A stretch of 64,000 nucleotides of DNA, from the NCBI GenBank assembly GCA_003327455.1, contig QOQU01000006.1, positions 124,001 to 188,000 of the forward strand, given 5' to 3'. Of the stretch, positions 34,454 through 42,883 are shown one piece after another (positions within the stretch are counted from its first letter, which is position 1; every line of letters begins with the position of its first letter). A program made the translations under genes and the position numbers. Under the pieces are notes generated by a model, which was not told the origin of the DNA, made no database searches, and was given only the letters and a program-made list of their open reading frames with translations. This DNA comes from Anaerolineae bacterium (GTDB lineage: Bacteria; Chloroflexota; Anaerolineae; Anaerolineales; UBA4823).

Positions 34454-35745
34454 AAAAGACACCCATCGTATTAATCTTGGCTGGTACAACCTTAATCCTG
34501 GCGGCAGTTCTGATCGGTGTGCTGATCTATATGCGCAACCAGCCCTCTCCGCAGCGCGGCATTCAACCTCTGATCGAAATTGCCCGGTATGAACCAGACT
34601 CATCCAAATGGGGATTGAACTTCCCCAATCAGTACTCGACATTTTTACTGACCAAAGACAACAAAGCCAGAACCACCTTTGGCGGCTCTGAACCCTACTC
34701 CAAACTGGAAAGCGATCCCCGCCTGGTCACCCTTTTTGCCGGTATGCCCTTCAGCATTGATTACAACGAAGAGCGGGGACATATGAACAGCCTGACCGAT
34801 GTCCGCGAGACCAAACGGGTCAACGAAAAGACAGCCGGCACATGCTATTCCTGTAAAACTGCTAACAGCCCCGGTTTATGGGATCAAATGGGGGCAGAGG
34901 AATTTTTCAAGACTCCCTTTGCAAAGCTGGGTGAGAAAATCGATCAACCCATCGGTTGCGCCAACTGCCACGAGGCAAATACCATGCGCCTGATCGTGAC
35001 CAACCCGGCTTTAGAAGAAGCGCTCGCCGACATGGGGAAGGACTGGCGGACATTTACTCGCCAGGAGATGCGCTCTGTCGTTTGTGCCAACTGCCATGTG
35101 GAATACTACTTCAAAGGCGAAGGGAAATATCTGACCTTTCCATGGGATCGAGGCCTGAGCGCCGATAATATCGCCGAGTATTACAACGAAATCGGATTTA
35201 AAGATTGGGATCATGCCATGACCGGCGCGCCCATGATCAAGATTCAACATCCAGAATATGAACTCTATACCAATAACAGCACCCACTATCGGGCGGGGGT
35301 TGCCTGTGCCGATTGTCACATGCCCTATATCCGCGATGGGGCAGCCAAGTTCTCCAGCCACGATGTCAAAAGCCCCTTATTTACTCCTGAACAGTCCTGC
35401 GGTGCATGCCATACCGACGTTACCTACGTTGTCGAGCGGGTCAATCAAATCCAGCAACAGGTACGTGAGGTAATGGATGTGGCAACGGACGCCCTGGTCG
35501 AAGCCATTCAGGCAATCGAAAAAGCCAGCCAGGACCCGAACGCCAATGCAGACCTTCTTGAAGAAGCCCGTCAACTGCACCGTGAAGCCCAGCTTCGAGT
35601 GGATTTTATCAACGCCGAAAACAGCATGGGCTTTCACAACCCAGAGGAAGCGCTGCGGGTGCTGGCAAAAGCCACTGACCTTGCCAGGCAAGCCCAGCTC
35701 AAAGCCATTCAGGCATCTGCGCTGGTCCTTCAGGCTAGCAAGTAA
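34450..35745 (+). CDS. nrfA: NrfA, ammonia-forming cytochrome c nitrite reductase
   Basis: A 431-residue pentaheme enzyme that reduces nitrite to ammonium with six electrons. The N-terminal anchor or signal (6-25) is followed by the active-site heme motif CYSCK (~132-136) and four CxxCH sites (CANCH ~171, CANCH ~213, CADCH ~287, CGACH ~317). The C-terminal third is helical and mediates dimerisation in the family. With NrfH it forms the membrane-bound NrfHA complex. The uncleaved-looking anchor suggests attachment to the cell surface. Confidence 0.93.
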   Translation: MKKTPIVLILAGTTLILAAVLIGVLIYMRNQPSPQRGIQPLIEIARYEPDSSKWGLNFPNQYSTFLLTKDNKARTTFGGSEPYSKLESDPRLVTLFAGMPFSIDYNEERGHMNSLTDVRETKRVNEKTAGTCYSCKTANSPGLWDQMGAEEFFKTPFAKLGEKIDQPIGCANCHEANTMRLIVTNPALEEALADMGKDWRTFTRQEMRSVVCANCHVEYYFKGEGKYLTFPWDRGLSADNIAEYYNEIGFKDWDHAMTGAPMIKIQHPEYELYTNNSTHYRAGVACADCHMPYIRDGAAKFSSHDVKSPLFTPEQSCGACHTDVTYVVERVNQIQQQVREVMDVATDALVEAIQAIEKASQDPNANADLLEEARQLHREAQLRVDFINAENSMGFHNPEEALRVLAKATDLARQAQLKAIQASALVLQASK

Positions 35746-35766
35746 TTCACAATTCATCAAAGAGTC

Positions 35767-35804
35767 AATCCGCCTTGGTAATTTCAATCGAACCAGGGCG
35801 GATT
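35767..35804 (+). terminator. Terminator after nrfA
   Basis: AATCCGCCTTGGT and ACCAGGGCGGATT form a stem with one mismatch region and a 12-base loop, followed by TCTATTT. It may serve both nrfA and the convergent regulator gene. Confidence 0.65.
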
Positions 35805-35847
35805 TCTATTTCAAGGAAGAGTAAAAATTATCCTGCCTTATCATCTC

Positions 35848-36543
35848 TCAGGGCGTTTCGATCCATTGCTTCAAAATCGTCTCATCCAGCACCTCGATCT
35901 TACCCCGGCTAACTCGAATGGCGCCTGATTGCTCTAAATCCTTCAAGGCACGGGCAAGCACCTCGCGCACCGTACCCAATTGAGCAGCGAGCTGCACTTG
36001 CGTGATCTTTTTTACCTTTTTTCCACTGATCGGGTCCGCTGGCAGATCTACCAGACGGCGCGCCAGGCGTCGCGGCACCTGCGAAAGGGATAGATCATTG
36101 ACCAACTCGACAAACATGCGCAAATTTCTGGCAAGATTTACGATCACGGCAGCGCCCATCTGAGGATAACGCGACAACATGGCGCGCGTCAACGTGGGAG
36201 AAACCACCCAAATCTGACATCGACCCAAGGCGGTCGCATTAACCGCATGAGGACCACCATCAAACACCGGCACCTCATTAAACGTTGCTCCGGGATTGAG
36301 TGTCCTGAGGATCATTTCCCGGCCGGTTGGTGATAATTTCGATAATTTCACCTCCCCTTCCTGCAGAATGAACAGTCCTGCACATGGCTCACCTTCCAGA
36401 AAAATCACTTCGTCTTTGTCGTAGCGACGCAGTTGAGTCTCACCAGCCAGTTCTTTTAGCGCCGCTTCGGGAAGGGTAGAAAAATAAGAATTGGTGCGGA
36501 GAACCTCAACCCTCTGCTCGATGGGGCTATAAAGATTACGCAT
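35848..36543 (-). CDS. Crp/Fnr-family transcriptional regulator
   Basis: A 231-residue regulator with an N-terminal cyclic-nucleotide-binding-like beta barrel (~15-130), a dimerisation helix (~135-155), and a C-terminal winged helix (~165-225) with ITQVQLAAQLGTVREVLARAL as recognition helix. No N-terminal Cys cluster is present, so it is not an Fe-S FNR. The effector could be NO, heme or a nucleotide. It faces nrfHA, whose promoter carries the matching TGTGA-N6-TCACA box, and is its likely activator. Confidence 0.87.
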   Translation of the reverse strand: MRNLYSPIEQRVEVLRTNSYFSTLPEAALKELAGETQLRRYDKDEVIFLEGEPCAGLFILQEGEVKLSKLSPTGREMILRTLNPGATFNEVPVFDGGPHAVNATALGRCQIWVVSPTLTRAMLSRYPQMGAAVIVNLARNLRMFVELVNDLSLSQVPRRLARRLVDLPADPISGKKVKKITQVQLAAQLGTVREVLARALKDLEQSGAIRVSRGKIEVLDETILKQWIETP

Positions 36544-36568
36544 GTTTTAGGTTAATGGATAATTGACC

Positions 36569-37090
36569 TTAATTGGACGGATTTAACTTGCCCTCCAGGA
36601 ACATCTTATCTGGTCCACCCCGATCGATCTCCCAGGGATAAAGGATGCGGGCATCAGTAATCGCAGCATAGTAATCCGGTCGAACTGAACCAAAGAGATT
36701 TCGGTAAGGGTTAAAATGTAAAACACAGGTATAGGGAATGCCCCCAGCCGACGAAACGCGGTTTTTGACGGCAGTGATCGTCCGCCCAGCTCCCCACACA
36801 TCATCCACAACCAGTGTTCTGCGGGCGCGTAACAGGCGATCTTCAGGAAACTGGATAAATTCTGGCCAGGCATAGAGGCGCGCTTTCTCCATCGCAATTT
36901 GGGCAGGGAAGTCCACCGCAGCCGTCAAAACATGGGTAATATCCATTGCCTCAGCCAGCAGCCCACCAGGGATAATGCCGCCCCGGGTGATCATGAGAAT
37001 TGCATCGAATTCGAATTCAAATTGAGGCAACAAATGATCAATTAATAAATCAACATCATGCCAAGTCAGGATTTCAGTACGTCGTTCCAT
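36569..37090 (-). CDS. Purine-type phosphoribosyltransferase
   Basis: A 173-residue type I PRTase. The PRPP-binding motif is RRTLVVDDVWGAGRT (~90-104), and ILMITRGGIIPGGLLAEAM (~31-49) holds the pyrophosphate loop. Size and layout fit xanthine/guanine or hypoxanthine salvage enzymes (XPRT/Gpt-like). The C-terminal DKMFLEGK is part of the hood region. It may belong to purine salvage; base preference is not visible. It is followed downstream on the minus strand by the Crp/Fnr gene after 25 bases. Confidence 0.78.
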   Translation of the reverse strand: MERRTEILTWHDVDLLIDHLLPQFEFEFDAILMITRGGIIPGGLLAEAMDITHVLTAAVDFPAQIAMEKARLYAWPEFIQFPEDRLLRARRTLVVDDVWGAGRTITAVKNRVSSAGGIPYTCVLHFNPYRNLFGSVRPDYYAAITDARILYPWEIDRGGPDKMFLEGKLNPSN

Positions 37091-37109
37091 TCATCCTCTC
37101 CCAAAACAC

Positions 37110-37997
37110 TCATGATAAAACGGCAGCCAGAGGTACGGGGGGTTTCACAGCCATTTCTTCCTGACCCTCCTGGCGCGCTCGTTCAACATCCCTTGCCCAG
37201 AGATATAAACAGGTATGATAAGCCGTGGTCGTATAGGCGCTGATTACAACCGCAACCAGAATGAAGAGCGCGGCGATGATAGTTCCAAAGGAGAGACCAC
37301 TTACCACTCCCCAGGCCGCCCGACCGCTGAGACTCACCAGGCCGATCCCAACCCCTAAACCAAGCGCTATTCCTGTACCTCCGATCAGAAAGCTGATGAT
37401 TCCGGTCACAACGCGTACCCCAACCATGCTGATGCCAATCAAGAGCAGATTTTCTTTGACGATTTGGGTTGCCCGACGCAATCCACTCTTTAAGTTCAAA
37501 TCGTCAATGACCATGGCCGGTAGTACCAGATAGGTAGCCTGCGTCCATACAGCATCAATCAGGGATGCCAGAGCGTTGCGGACGCCAGATTCCCCTTTAC
37601 CTTTGACAAATCTTTGAAGCAGACTGACCACCATGGAGGCGGCTGCCAGACTAAGGATATTCAACCATTTGCGCTGAGCCATCTGCCAGGCTTTTGCCAT
37701 CACGCCATCCCCCTCAGCAAGATAACTGTAAATCAGGTAAATGGTCATGGCCGAGAACCAATAGCTAACCGTGTACTGGGCGAAAATCAGGATTGCTCCG
37801 AATAGATAACCGAATATCCTGCCTACGCCTTGATCACCAAATACGATAAAGGATAATACCATCGGAATCGAAAAGATGAGCGTAACCACAATTCCGGCGA
37901 TCAAGGCATAAATCGAGGGCTTGATTAAATCCGGATCCTTAACCGCCATTTGCCAGGCCTGTTTCAGAAAAGCAAAACCTCGTCTCAAGCTATCCAT
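37110..37997 (-). CDS. DUF6159-like integral membrane protein
   Basis: A 295-residue polytopic membrane protein of about six helices, in three groups (30-50, 62-85; 105-130; 185-245), with a cytoplasmic basic N-terminus (LRRGFAFLKQAWQMA). GTGIALGLGVGIGLVSL is a Gly-rich helix. The family is widespread in archaea and Chloroflexota and has no known function. It lies between the PRTase and priA genes on the same strand. Confidence 0.6.
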   Translation of the reverse strand: MDSLRRGFAFLKQAWQMAVKDPDLIKPSIYALIAGIVVTLIFSIPMVLSFIVFGDQGVGRIFGYLFGAILIFAQYTVSYWFSAMTIYLIYSYLAEGDGVMAKAWQMAQRKWLNILSLAAASMVVSLLQRFVKGKGESGVRNALASLIDAVWTQATYLVLPAMVIDDLNLKSGLRRATQIVKENLLLIGISMVGVRVVTGIISFLIGGTGIALGLGVGIGLVSLSGRAAWGVVSGLSFGTIIAALFILVAVVISAYTTTAYHTCLYLWARDVERARQEGQEEMAVKPPVPLAAVLS

Positions 37998-38024
37998 ATC
38001 AACCTTCTTTCTATTGCACTCTAA

Positions 38025-40556
38025 TTATAGCAAGCTTATCGGATTAATTTCAACCTGCCACCCCTTCCGTAAGGAGTGGTTGCGCAAGAAATTTTGCGGT
38101 TGTTCACCGATGAGCAGAATTTGCCAGCGATACCACCCTCCAAGACGAGCATAATAACAAGGTAGCGGGCCACTTATGCGCAGATGAGTGATTTGCTCCT
38201 TTGCCAACCGCTCTTCTAATTCCTGGTATTGGCGCTCAGCTTCTCTTTGAGCCTGTTCCCGGTACAAATGGCGGTATTCCAATCGAACGATTTGCGCAAA
38301 AGGAGGATATTGGATTTCCCTCCGCAGTTGGATTTCCTGCTGATAAAACAGTTCATAATCCTGCGCTGCAGCGGCCCGAATGGCATAGTGATCAGGCTGG
38401 TAAGTCTGAATGATCACGTCTCCTCCTAAGGTGCTTCGTCCAGCCCGTCCGGCTACCTGAGTGAGCAATTGAAAGGTGCGTTCAGCAGCTCGAAAATCGG
38501 GCAAATTCAACCCCACTTCAGCCAGAATCACCCCAACCAAGGTTACGAGTGGGAAATCCAACCCCTTGGCAAGCATTTGCGTACCGATCAGAATGTCGGC
38601 TGCACGACGAGAAAACTGCTCCAAAATTCGATCATGTGTGCCTTTCTGTCTGGTTGTGTCAGCATCCCAGCGGAAAACCCGCGCCTCAGGAAACAAACGC
38701 CTGACCTCTTCTTCCACCCTCTGCGTGCCGATGCCCATCTGGCGGATGTGGAGACTGCCGCAGTTGGGACACCTTTGCGGGCTCATCCTTCGATATCCAC
38801 AGCGGTGACAAAGCAAGGGCATTGATTTTTGCCTGTTCTCGGCAGTATGAGCAGTCAGGGGGATTTGACAACGGGGGCAATTGACGACAAATCCGCAATC
38901 GCGGCAGAAGACATACGTAGCCAGGCCACGCCGATTGAGAAACAGAATCGCCTGCTGCCCAGAGGTTAAAACCTGATGCAACCGCTCGCTCAGCAAACGG
39001 CTAAAAATTGAACGATTCCCTTGTTTTAACTCAGCCCGCATATCGACGATTTTGACCGGTGAGAGCTTTCTTTCGTCAGAAATCGGGGAAGGTTGCGAAG
39101 AACTGAGCGACGTTTGGGCGGAAAGATATTGGCTGGAGCTTTGCGCCGGAGACAAAATTCGCCTGGTCAGCGTTATACCCTGCCAGGTGCCCTGGCGCAC
39201 AAAATAAGATTGTTCAATACTTGGGGTTGCTGAACCGAACAGACAGGCTCCGGCGGCAATTTGCATATACGCAATGGCAGCCTGAATGGTGTGATAATAA
39301 GGTCGCGCCTCCTGGTAGTAACTGGAGTCATGGCATTCATCAACAACCACCAGGCCGGGCTGGGCGAATGGCATAAACAACGCGCTGCGCGGTCCTACAA
39401 TCACCGAGAGTTGTCCCAGGCGGCAGCGTTGCCACATGTCGAATCGCTCACCGGGCGATAAGCGAGAATGGTAAATCCCTACTTTGCCAACAAAACGGGC
39501 TGCAAAACGCTCAATTGTCTGCGGTGTCAGTGAAATCTCTGGCACAAGGACAATCGCCTGCCTGCCACTCTTGAGCGCCTCATCAACCGCTCGCAGGTAT
39601 AACTCGGTTTTCCCCGACCCGGTCACTCCCTGCAACAACATCGGTTTCGGGGCTTCCCCGCGCCAGGCCTGGTGCAAGAGAGGCAGGATCGTTTCCCATG
39701 CGAAAGCCTGCTCTTCCGTCAGCTCAAAGGGTGGATAAGAAATCACCGTTTTAGATGCCAGAGGATCGCGCCATTGGAGACTTTCTTCAAAACGGATTGC
39801 CCCCAGGTCGGATAGGGATCTTAAGTCAGCGGCATTCGCTCCGCATTCCGCATAGACCCAGGCAACTTCAACGGCTTTTCCTTCGCGTGCCAGAAATTCC
39901 AACACCTTTCTCCTTCTTTCAAAAGCTTTTCCCCACCTTGAGGCATGCTTTTTCAGGAATGCCTCAAACTCAGAAGGTTGCAAAGTCAGGGAAACTAGCC
40001 TGGCGCGCTTTGTGCCTACCCTGGGAGCAACCAGGAGAGGTTCGATTTCGACAAAACCCTTTCGGATCAATGGCTGGATAGCCTTCCGCCAATCGCGATG
40101 GTTAAAACGATGATCGAGTTGCGTCCCCCGTAAAGCACCTTTTTCTTGAATTGCAGCCACGATTTGCTTTTGGAGAGGTGTCCAATCCATGACCGCCCGA
40201 TCGCCTTTCCAACGATACAGCCAATCGCTGCGTTGTTTGTATCCTTCAGGGAGTAAAAAGCCAATCCACTCACCTAACGGTGTCAGCGTCTCTTCAGCAA
40301 GTCGTTGAGCAAGTTTCAAGAGCAATGGCGTCAAGACAGAGCGGTTTTCCAAAATCCGTTCTATCGGGCGAGTGGAGGCTACTGAAGGCGAATCCACTTC
40401 TCTCCAGATAACCCCTTGAACTCGCTGTGAGCCAAATGGCACCAGGACCAATGCACCGACTTCTACAACTGCGCGCTCATCTTTCTCAGGTAGATGATAG
40501 TCATAGACCTCAGTCGCCTGAGGGATATTCAACGCAACTTGAAAAAAACGTGGCAT
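38025..40556 (-). CDS. priA: PriA, primosomal replication-restart helicase
   Basis: An 843-residue superfamily 2 helicase. The N-terminal 3'-DNA-binding domain begins FFQVALNIPQATEVYDY; Walker A is GVTGSGKTELY (~325), Walker B is DECH rather than the common DEEH, and a zinc module has CRDCGFVVNCPRC and CHRCGYRRMSPQRCPNCG (~545-590). Motif VI is QVAGRAGR. It reloads the replisome at stalled forks. The start at ATG 40556 lies inside the end of the CorC gene region by spacing of one base; the upstream in-frame ATG would overlap that gene. Confidence 0.92.
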   Translation of the reverse strand: MPRFFQVALNIPQATEVYDYHLPEKDERAVVEVGALVLVPFGSQRVQGVIWREVDSPSVASTRPIERILENRSVLTPLLLKLAQRLAEETLTPLGEWIGFLLPEGYKQRSDWLYRWKGDRAVMDWTPLQKQIVAAIQEKGALRGTQLDHRFNHRDWRKAIQPLIRKGFVEIEPLLVAPRVGTKRARLVSLTLQPSEFEAFLKKHASRWGKAFERRRKVLEFLAREGKAVEVAWVYAECGANAADLRSLSDLGAIRFEESLQWRDPLASKTVISYPPFELTEEQAFAWETILPLLHQAWRGEAPKPMLLQGVTGSGKTELYLRAVDEALKSGRQAIVLVPEISLTPQTIERFAARFVGKVGIYHSRLSPGERFDMWQRCRLGQLSVIVGPRSALFMPFAQPGLVVVDECHDSSYYQEARPYYHTIQAAIAYMQIAAGACLFGSATPSIEQSYFVRQGTWQGITLTRRILSPAQSSSQYLSAQTSLSSSQPSPISDERKLSPVKIVDMRAELKQGNRSIFSRLLSERLHQVLTSGQQAILFLNRRGLATYVFCRDCGFVVNCPRCQIPLTAHTAENRQKSMPLLCHRCGYRRMSPQRCPNCGSLHIRQMGIGTQRVEEEVRRLFPEARVFRWDADTTRQKGTHDRILEQFSRRAADILIGTQMLAKGLDFPLVTLVGVILAEVGLNLPDFRAAERTFQLLTQVAGRAGRSTLGGDVIIQTYQPDHYAIRAAAAQDYELFYQQEIQLRREIQYPPFAQIVRLEYRHLYREQAQREAERQYQELEERLAKEQITHLRISGPLPCYYARLGGWYRWQILLIGEQPQNFLRNHSLRKGWQVEINPISLL

Positions 40557-40557
40557 C

Positions 40558-41859
40558 TCAGGAAATGCGTTCCAACACAAGGCGGGCAATCCGCAGGCCA
40601 TCCATGGCATCCACCCGGATACGCACGCCATTACTTTCTACTGTATCATTTACCTGGGGAATCCTCCCCAATTTACCCAATACAAAGCCGGCTATCGTAT
40701 CGTAATGCGGATCAGATAAATCCAAACCTAACCTTTCATTTACATCTTCGATCAAGGTCATGCCATCGATCAGGATTGAACCATCTGGCTGAACGAGGAA
40801 TGCCGGGGCGGTATGGTCAAAAGGATCGCTGACCTCGCCAACGATTTCTTCCATCAAATCCTCTAATGTGACCAACCCACCCGTTCCGCCAAATTCATCC
40901 ATGACGATGGCGATATGCTGGCGAGCAGTGCGAAAGCGTTTAAGCAAATCCCGCACGGTGAGGGTTTCCGGGACAAAGAGAGCCTCCCTTGCCAGCATTC
41001 TGGCAGTCAAGTTCTGGCTCTCTGAGGAAAGCATTGCCCTCAAGAGATCCTTGAGATGCACAATACCGATAATTTGATCCAGGCTGTCATCATAGACCGG
41101 AAATTTAGTATAGCCACTCTCGCTGGTCAATTGAATGATTTGCGGCAGTTTTGTTTCAGCTTCTACAGCCACCATTTCAGTGCGTGGGATCATTACCTGA
41201 CGCACCAATTGTTGGCCCAAGTCAAAAATTGCCTCGAGCATCTCCCCCTGTTCTTCTTGAAAGACACCCTGCTCGGTGCTGGCTGCTACCATCATGCGCA
41301 ATTCTTCTACAGATAAGACATTTTCTTTCTGTTCCCCCACCCGCAAGCCCAGAAAATTGAGAAAAAAATTAGCCGCGCCATTTAATATCCACACAAGAGG
41401 TTGAAAAGCCTTTTGCAGGTACACCAGCGGAGCTGCCAGAGCTAAAGCCGCCTGCTCAGCATATCGCAGGGCGACTGCTTTTGGCACCAACTCACCAAAA
41501 ACAACCAGTAGAAATGTGATCGATCCAAATGCCAATCCACTCGCCAGACTGCTTAACAGGCGTTTCTCGATCGAAGGGATGAAATTTCCAAAGAGTTGAC
41601 CCAAAAGATCCGCCAGCGCCGGCTCACCAATCCAGCCCAAAGCCAACCCTGAAAGTGTGACCCCCAACTGCACGGTTGCGATCAGGCGAACCGGGTCCAT
41701 TATGGCTCGTTTCGCCCAACGGGCTGCCTGAACACCCTGTTGATCGAGCTCTTCCAGGCGAGTTTTACGAACCGTTATCAGCGCATATTCGGCAATTACA
41801 AAGAAGGCATTGGTTAAGATAAAGAAGAAAACGATCAGGACTTCAAGAAGATCAGACAA
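40558..41859 (-). CDS. CorC/HlyC-family CNNM-type membrane protein
   Basis: A 433-residue protein: an N-terminal DUF21 (CNNM) membrane domain with four helices (to ~190), two CBS domains (~205-330, with MIPRTEMVAVEAE and TKFPVYDDSLDQIIGIVH), and a C-terminal CorC_HlyC FAD-like domain (~345-430). Homologues are Mg/Co efflux or Na-coupled Mg transport proteins. One base separates it from priA, so the two are co-transcribed. Confidence 0.87.
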   Translation of the reverse strand: MSDLLEVLIVFFFILTNAFFVIAEYALITVRKTRLEELDQQGVQAARWAKRAIMDPVRLIATVQLGVTLSGLALGWIGEPALADLLGQLFGNFIPSIEKRLLSSLASGLAFGSITFLLVVFGELVPKAVALRYAEQAALALAAPLVYLQKAFQPLVWILNGAANFFLNFLGLRVGEQKENVLSVEELRMMVAASTEQGVFQEEQGEMLEAIFDLGQQLVRQVMIPRTEMVAVEAETKLPQIIQLTSESGYTKFPVYDDSLDQIIGIVHLKDLLRAMLSSESQNLTARMLAREALFVPETLTVRDLLKRFRTARQHIAIVMDEFGGTGGLVTLEDLMEEIVGEVSDPFDHTAPAFLVQPDGSILIDGMTLIEDVNERLGLDLSDPHYDTIAGFVLGKLGRIPQVNDTVESNGVRIRVDAMDGLRIARLVLERIS

Positions 41860-41879
41860 TCAAATCTCCACACAGCAGG

Positions 41880-42737
41880 TTAAGATTGCGGAGCACGTAA
41901 GATCACCGCCGCGCCATATCCAACGACTTCGTGATAATCCCCCGTTACATCTCCCGAAGTTGCATAGTGCAATACGCGGATGCGATCTGCACCCAACGCT
42001 TTGGCTGCCCACATGGTCGCCGCCACCGCAGAACGTCCACACGCAAAACCTTTGCCTTCGATCTCAGCCTGTAAAAAACGCAGTGGATCAAATTCTTCCA
42101 TCCGTCTGAGCATTTCGCGATCCAGTTTTTCGGCAAGGGGCTGAGGATAGAAATGAGACAGATCCGTGCTGGCAACCAATAACGCCCGACGGCCTTGTAA
42201 GACTTCCGCCAGAGCAACGCCCAGCGCTTTCAATCGGCGGGGCTCATCGACACCGATCATCATTGGCAGTAAACGGAAAGAGCCCAGCACCCTCTGGAGA
42301 AAGGGGAGATGGATTTCCAACGAATGCTCTTCATCTGCCCACACCCGCTTAATGGTTTCACCCACCTCACGCTGCAGACGTTTTTCCAAATCACTCAACG
42401 CCTCTCGATCAATTGGGACAACGCCCAGAGGGGTTTCATAAGCCTGGTGAGCGGTGGTGACATAAGCAGCAAAATACGGGCGATGTTGAGGAGAGAGAAT
42501 CGCAACCAAATCAAAGTTTTGTCCTTGCAGCAGGGTATAAGCATAAGCAGCCACCGGTCCTGAATATTGATGACCGGCGTGAGGCGCAATGATCCCCACT
42601 ATCTCCCCCTCAACAGCGGGCGGTAAAGCAGAAGAAAGATATTCATCGATACGTTGCGCTAAGACCCGGGGGTTTGCAGGATACCAACGCCCTGCCAAAG
42701 GAGAAGGACGAATATCTAACCTTTCATCCATACCCAA
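41880..42737 (-). CDS. MEMO1-family protein (AmmeMemoRadiSam system protein B)
   Basis: A 285-residue protein of the Memo/LigB-like fold. Metal-site candidates are IIAPHAGHQYSGPVAAYAY (~48-66), ILSPQHRPYF (~81), and STDLSHFYPQ (~188), where the third usual His is visible. The family is often encoded with AMMECR1 and a radical SAM protein, but neither is near here. Human MEMO1 has been described as a copper/iron-binding redox protein. The real start may be the ATG two codons downstream. Confidence 0.82.
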   Translation of the reverse strand: MGMDERLDIRPSPLAGRWYPANPRVLAQRIDEYLSSALPPAVEGEIVGIIAPHAGHQYSGPVAAYAYTLLQGQNFDLVAILSPQHRPYFAAYVTTAHQAYETPLGVVPIDREALSDLEKRLQREVGETIKRVWADEEHSLEIHLPFLQRVLGSFRLLPMMIGVDEPRRLKALGVALAEVLQGRRALLVASTDLSHFYPQPLAEKLDREMLRRMEEFDPLRFLQAEIEGKGFACGRSAVAATMWAAKALGADRIRVLHYATSGDVTGDYHEVVGYGAAVILRAPQS

Positions 42738-42883
42738 CTCTCCTGAACCAATGAACCCAATTGGAAATCATCCACTTTACTTACATTTTAACATAACTAT
42801 TGCCCCTCTATATTATTAAACTACCGTCCGTATTCTTACAAACGTCTTGAGTTCAAGGTAAAATCAAGCTGTCAGGAGTAAGT

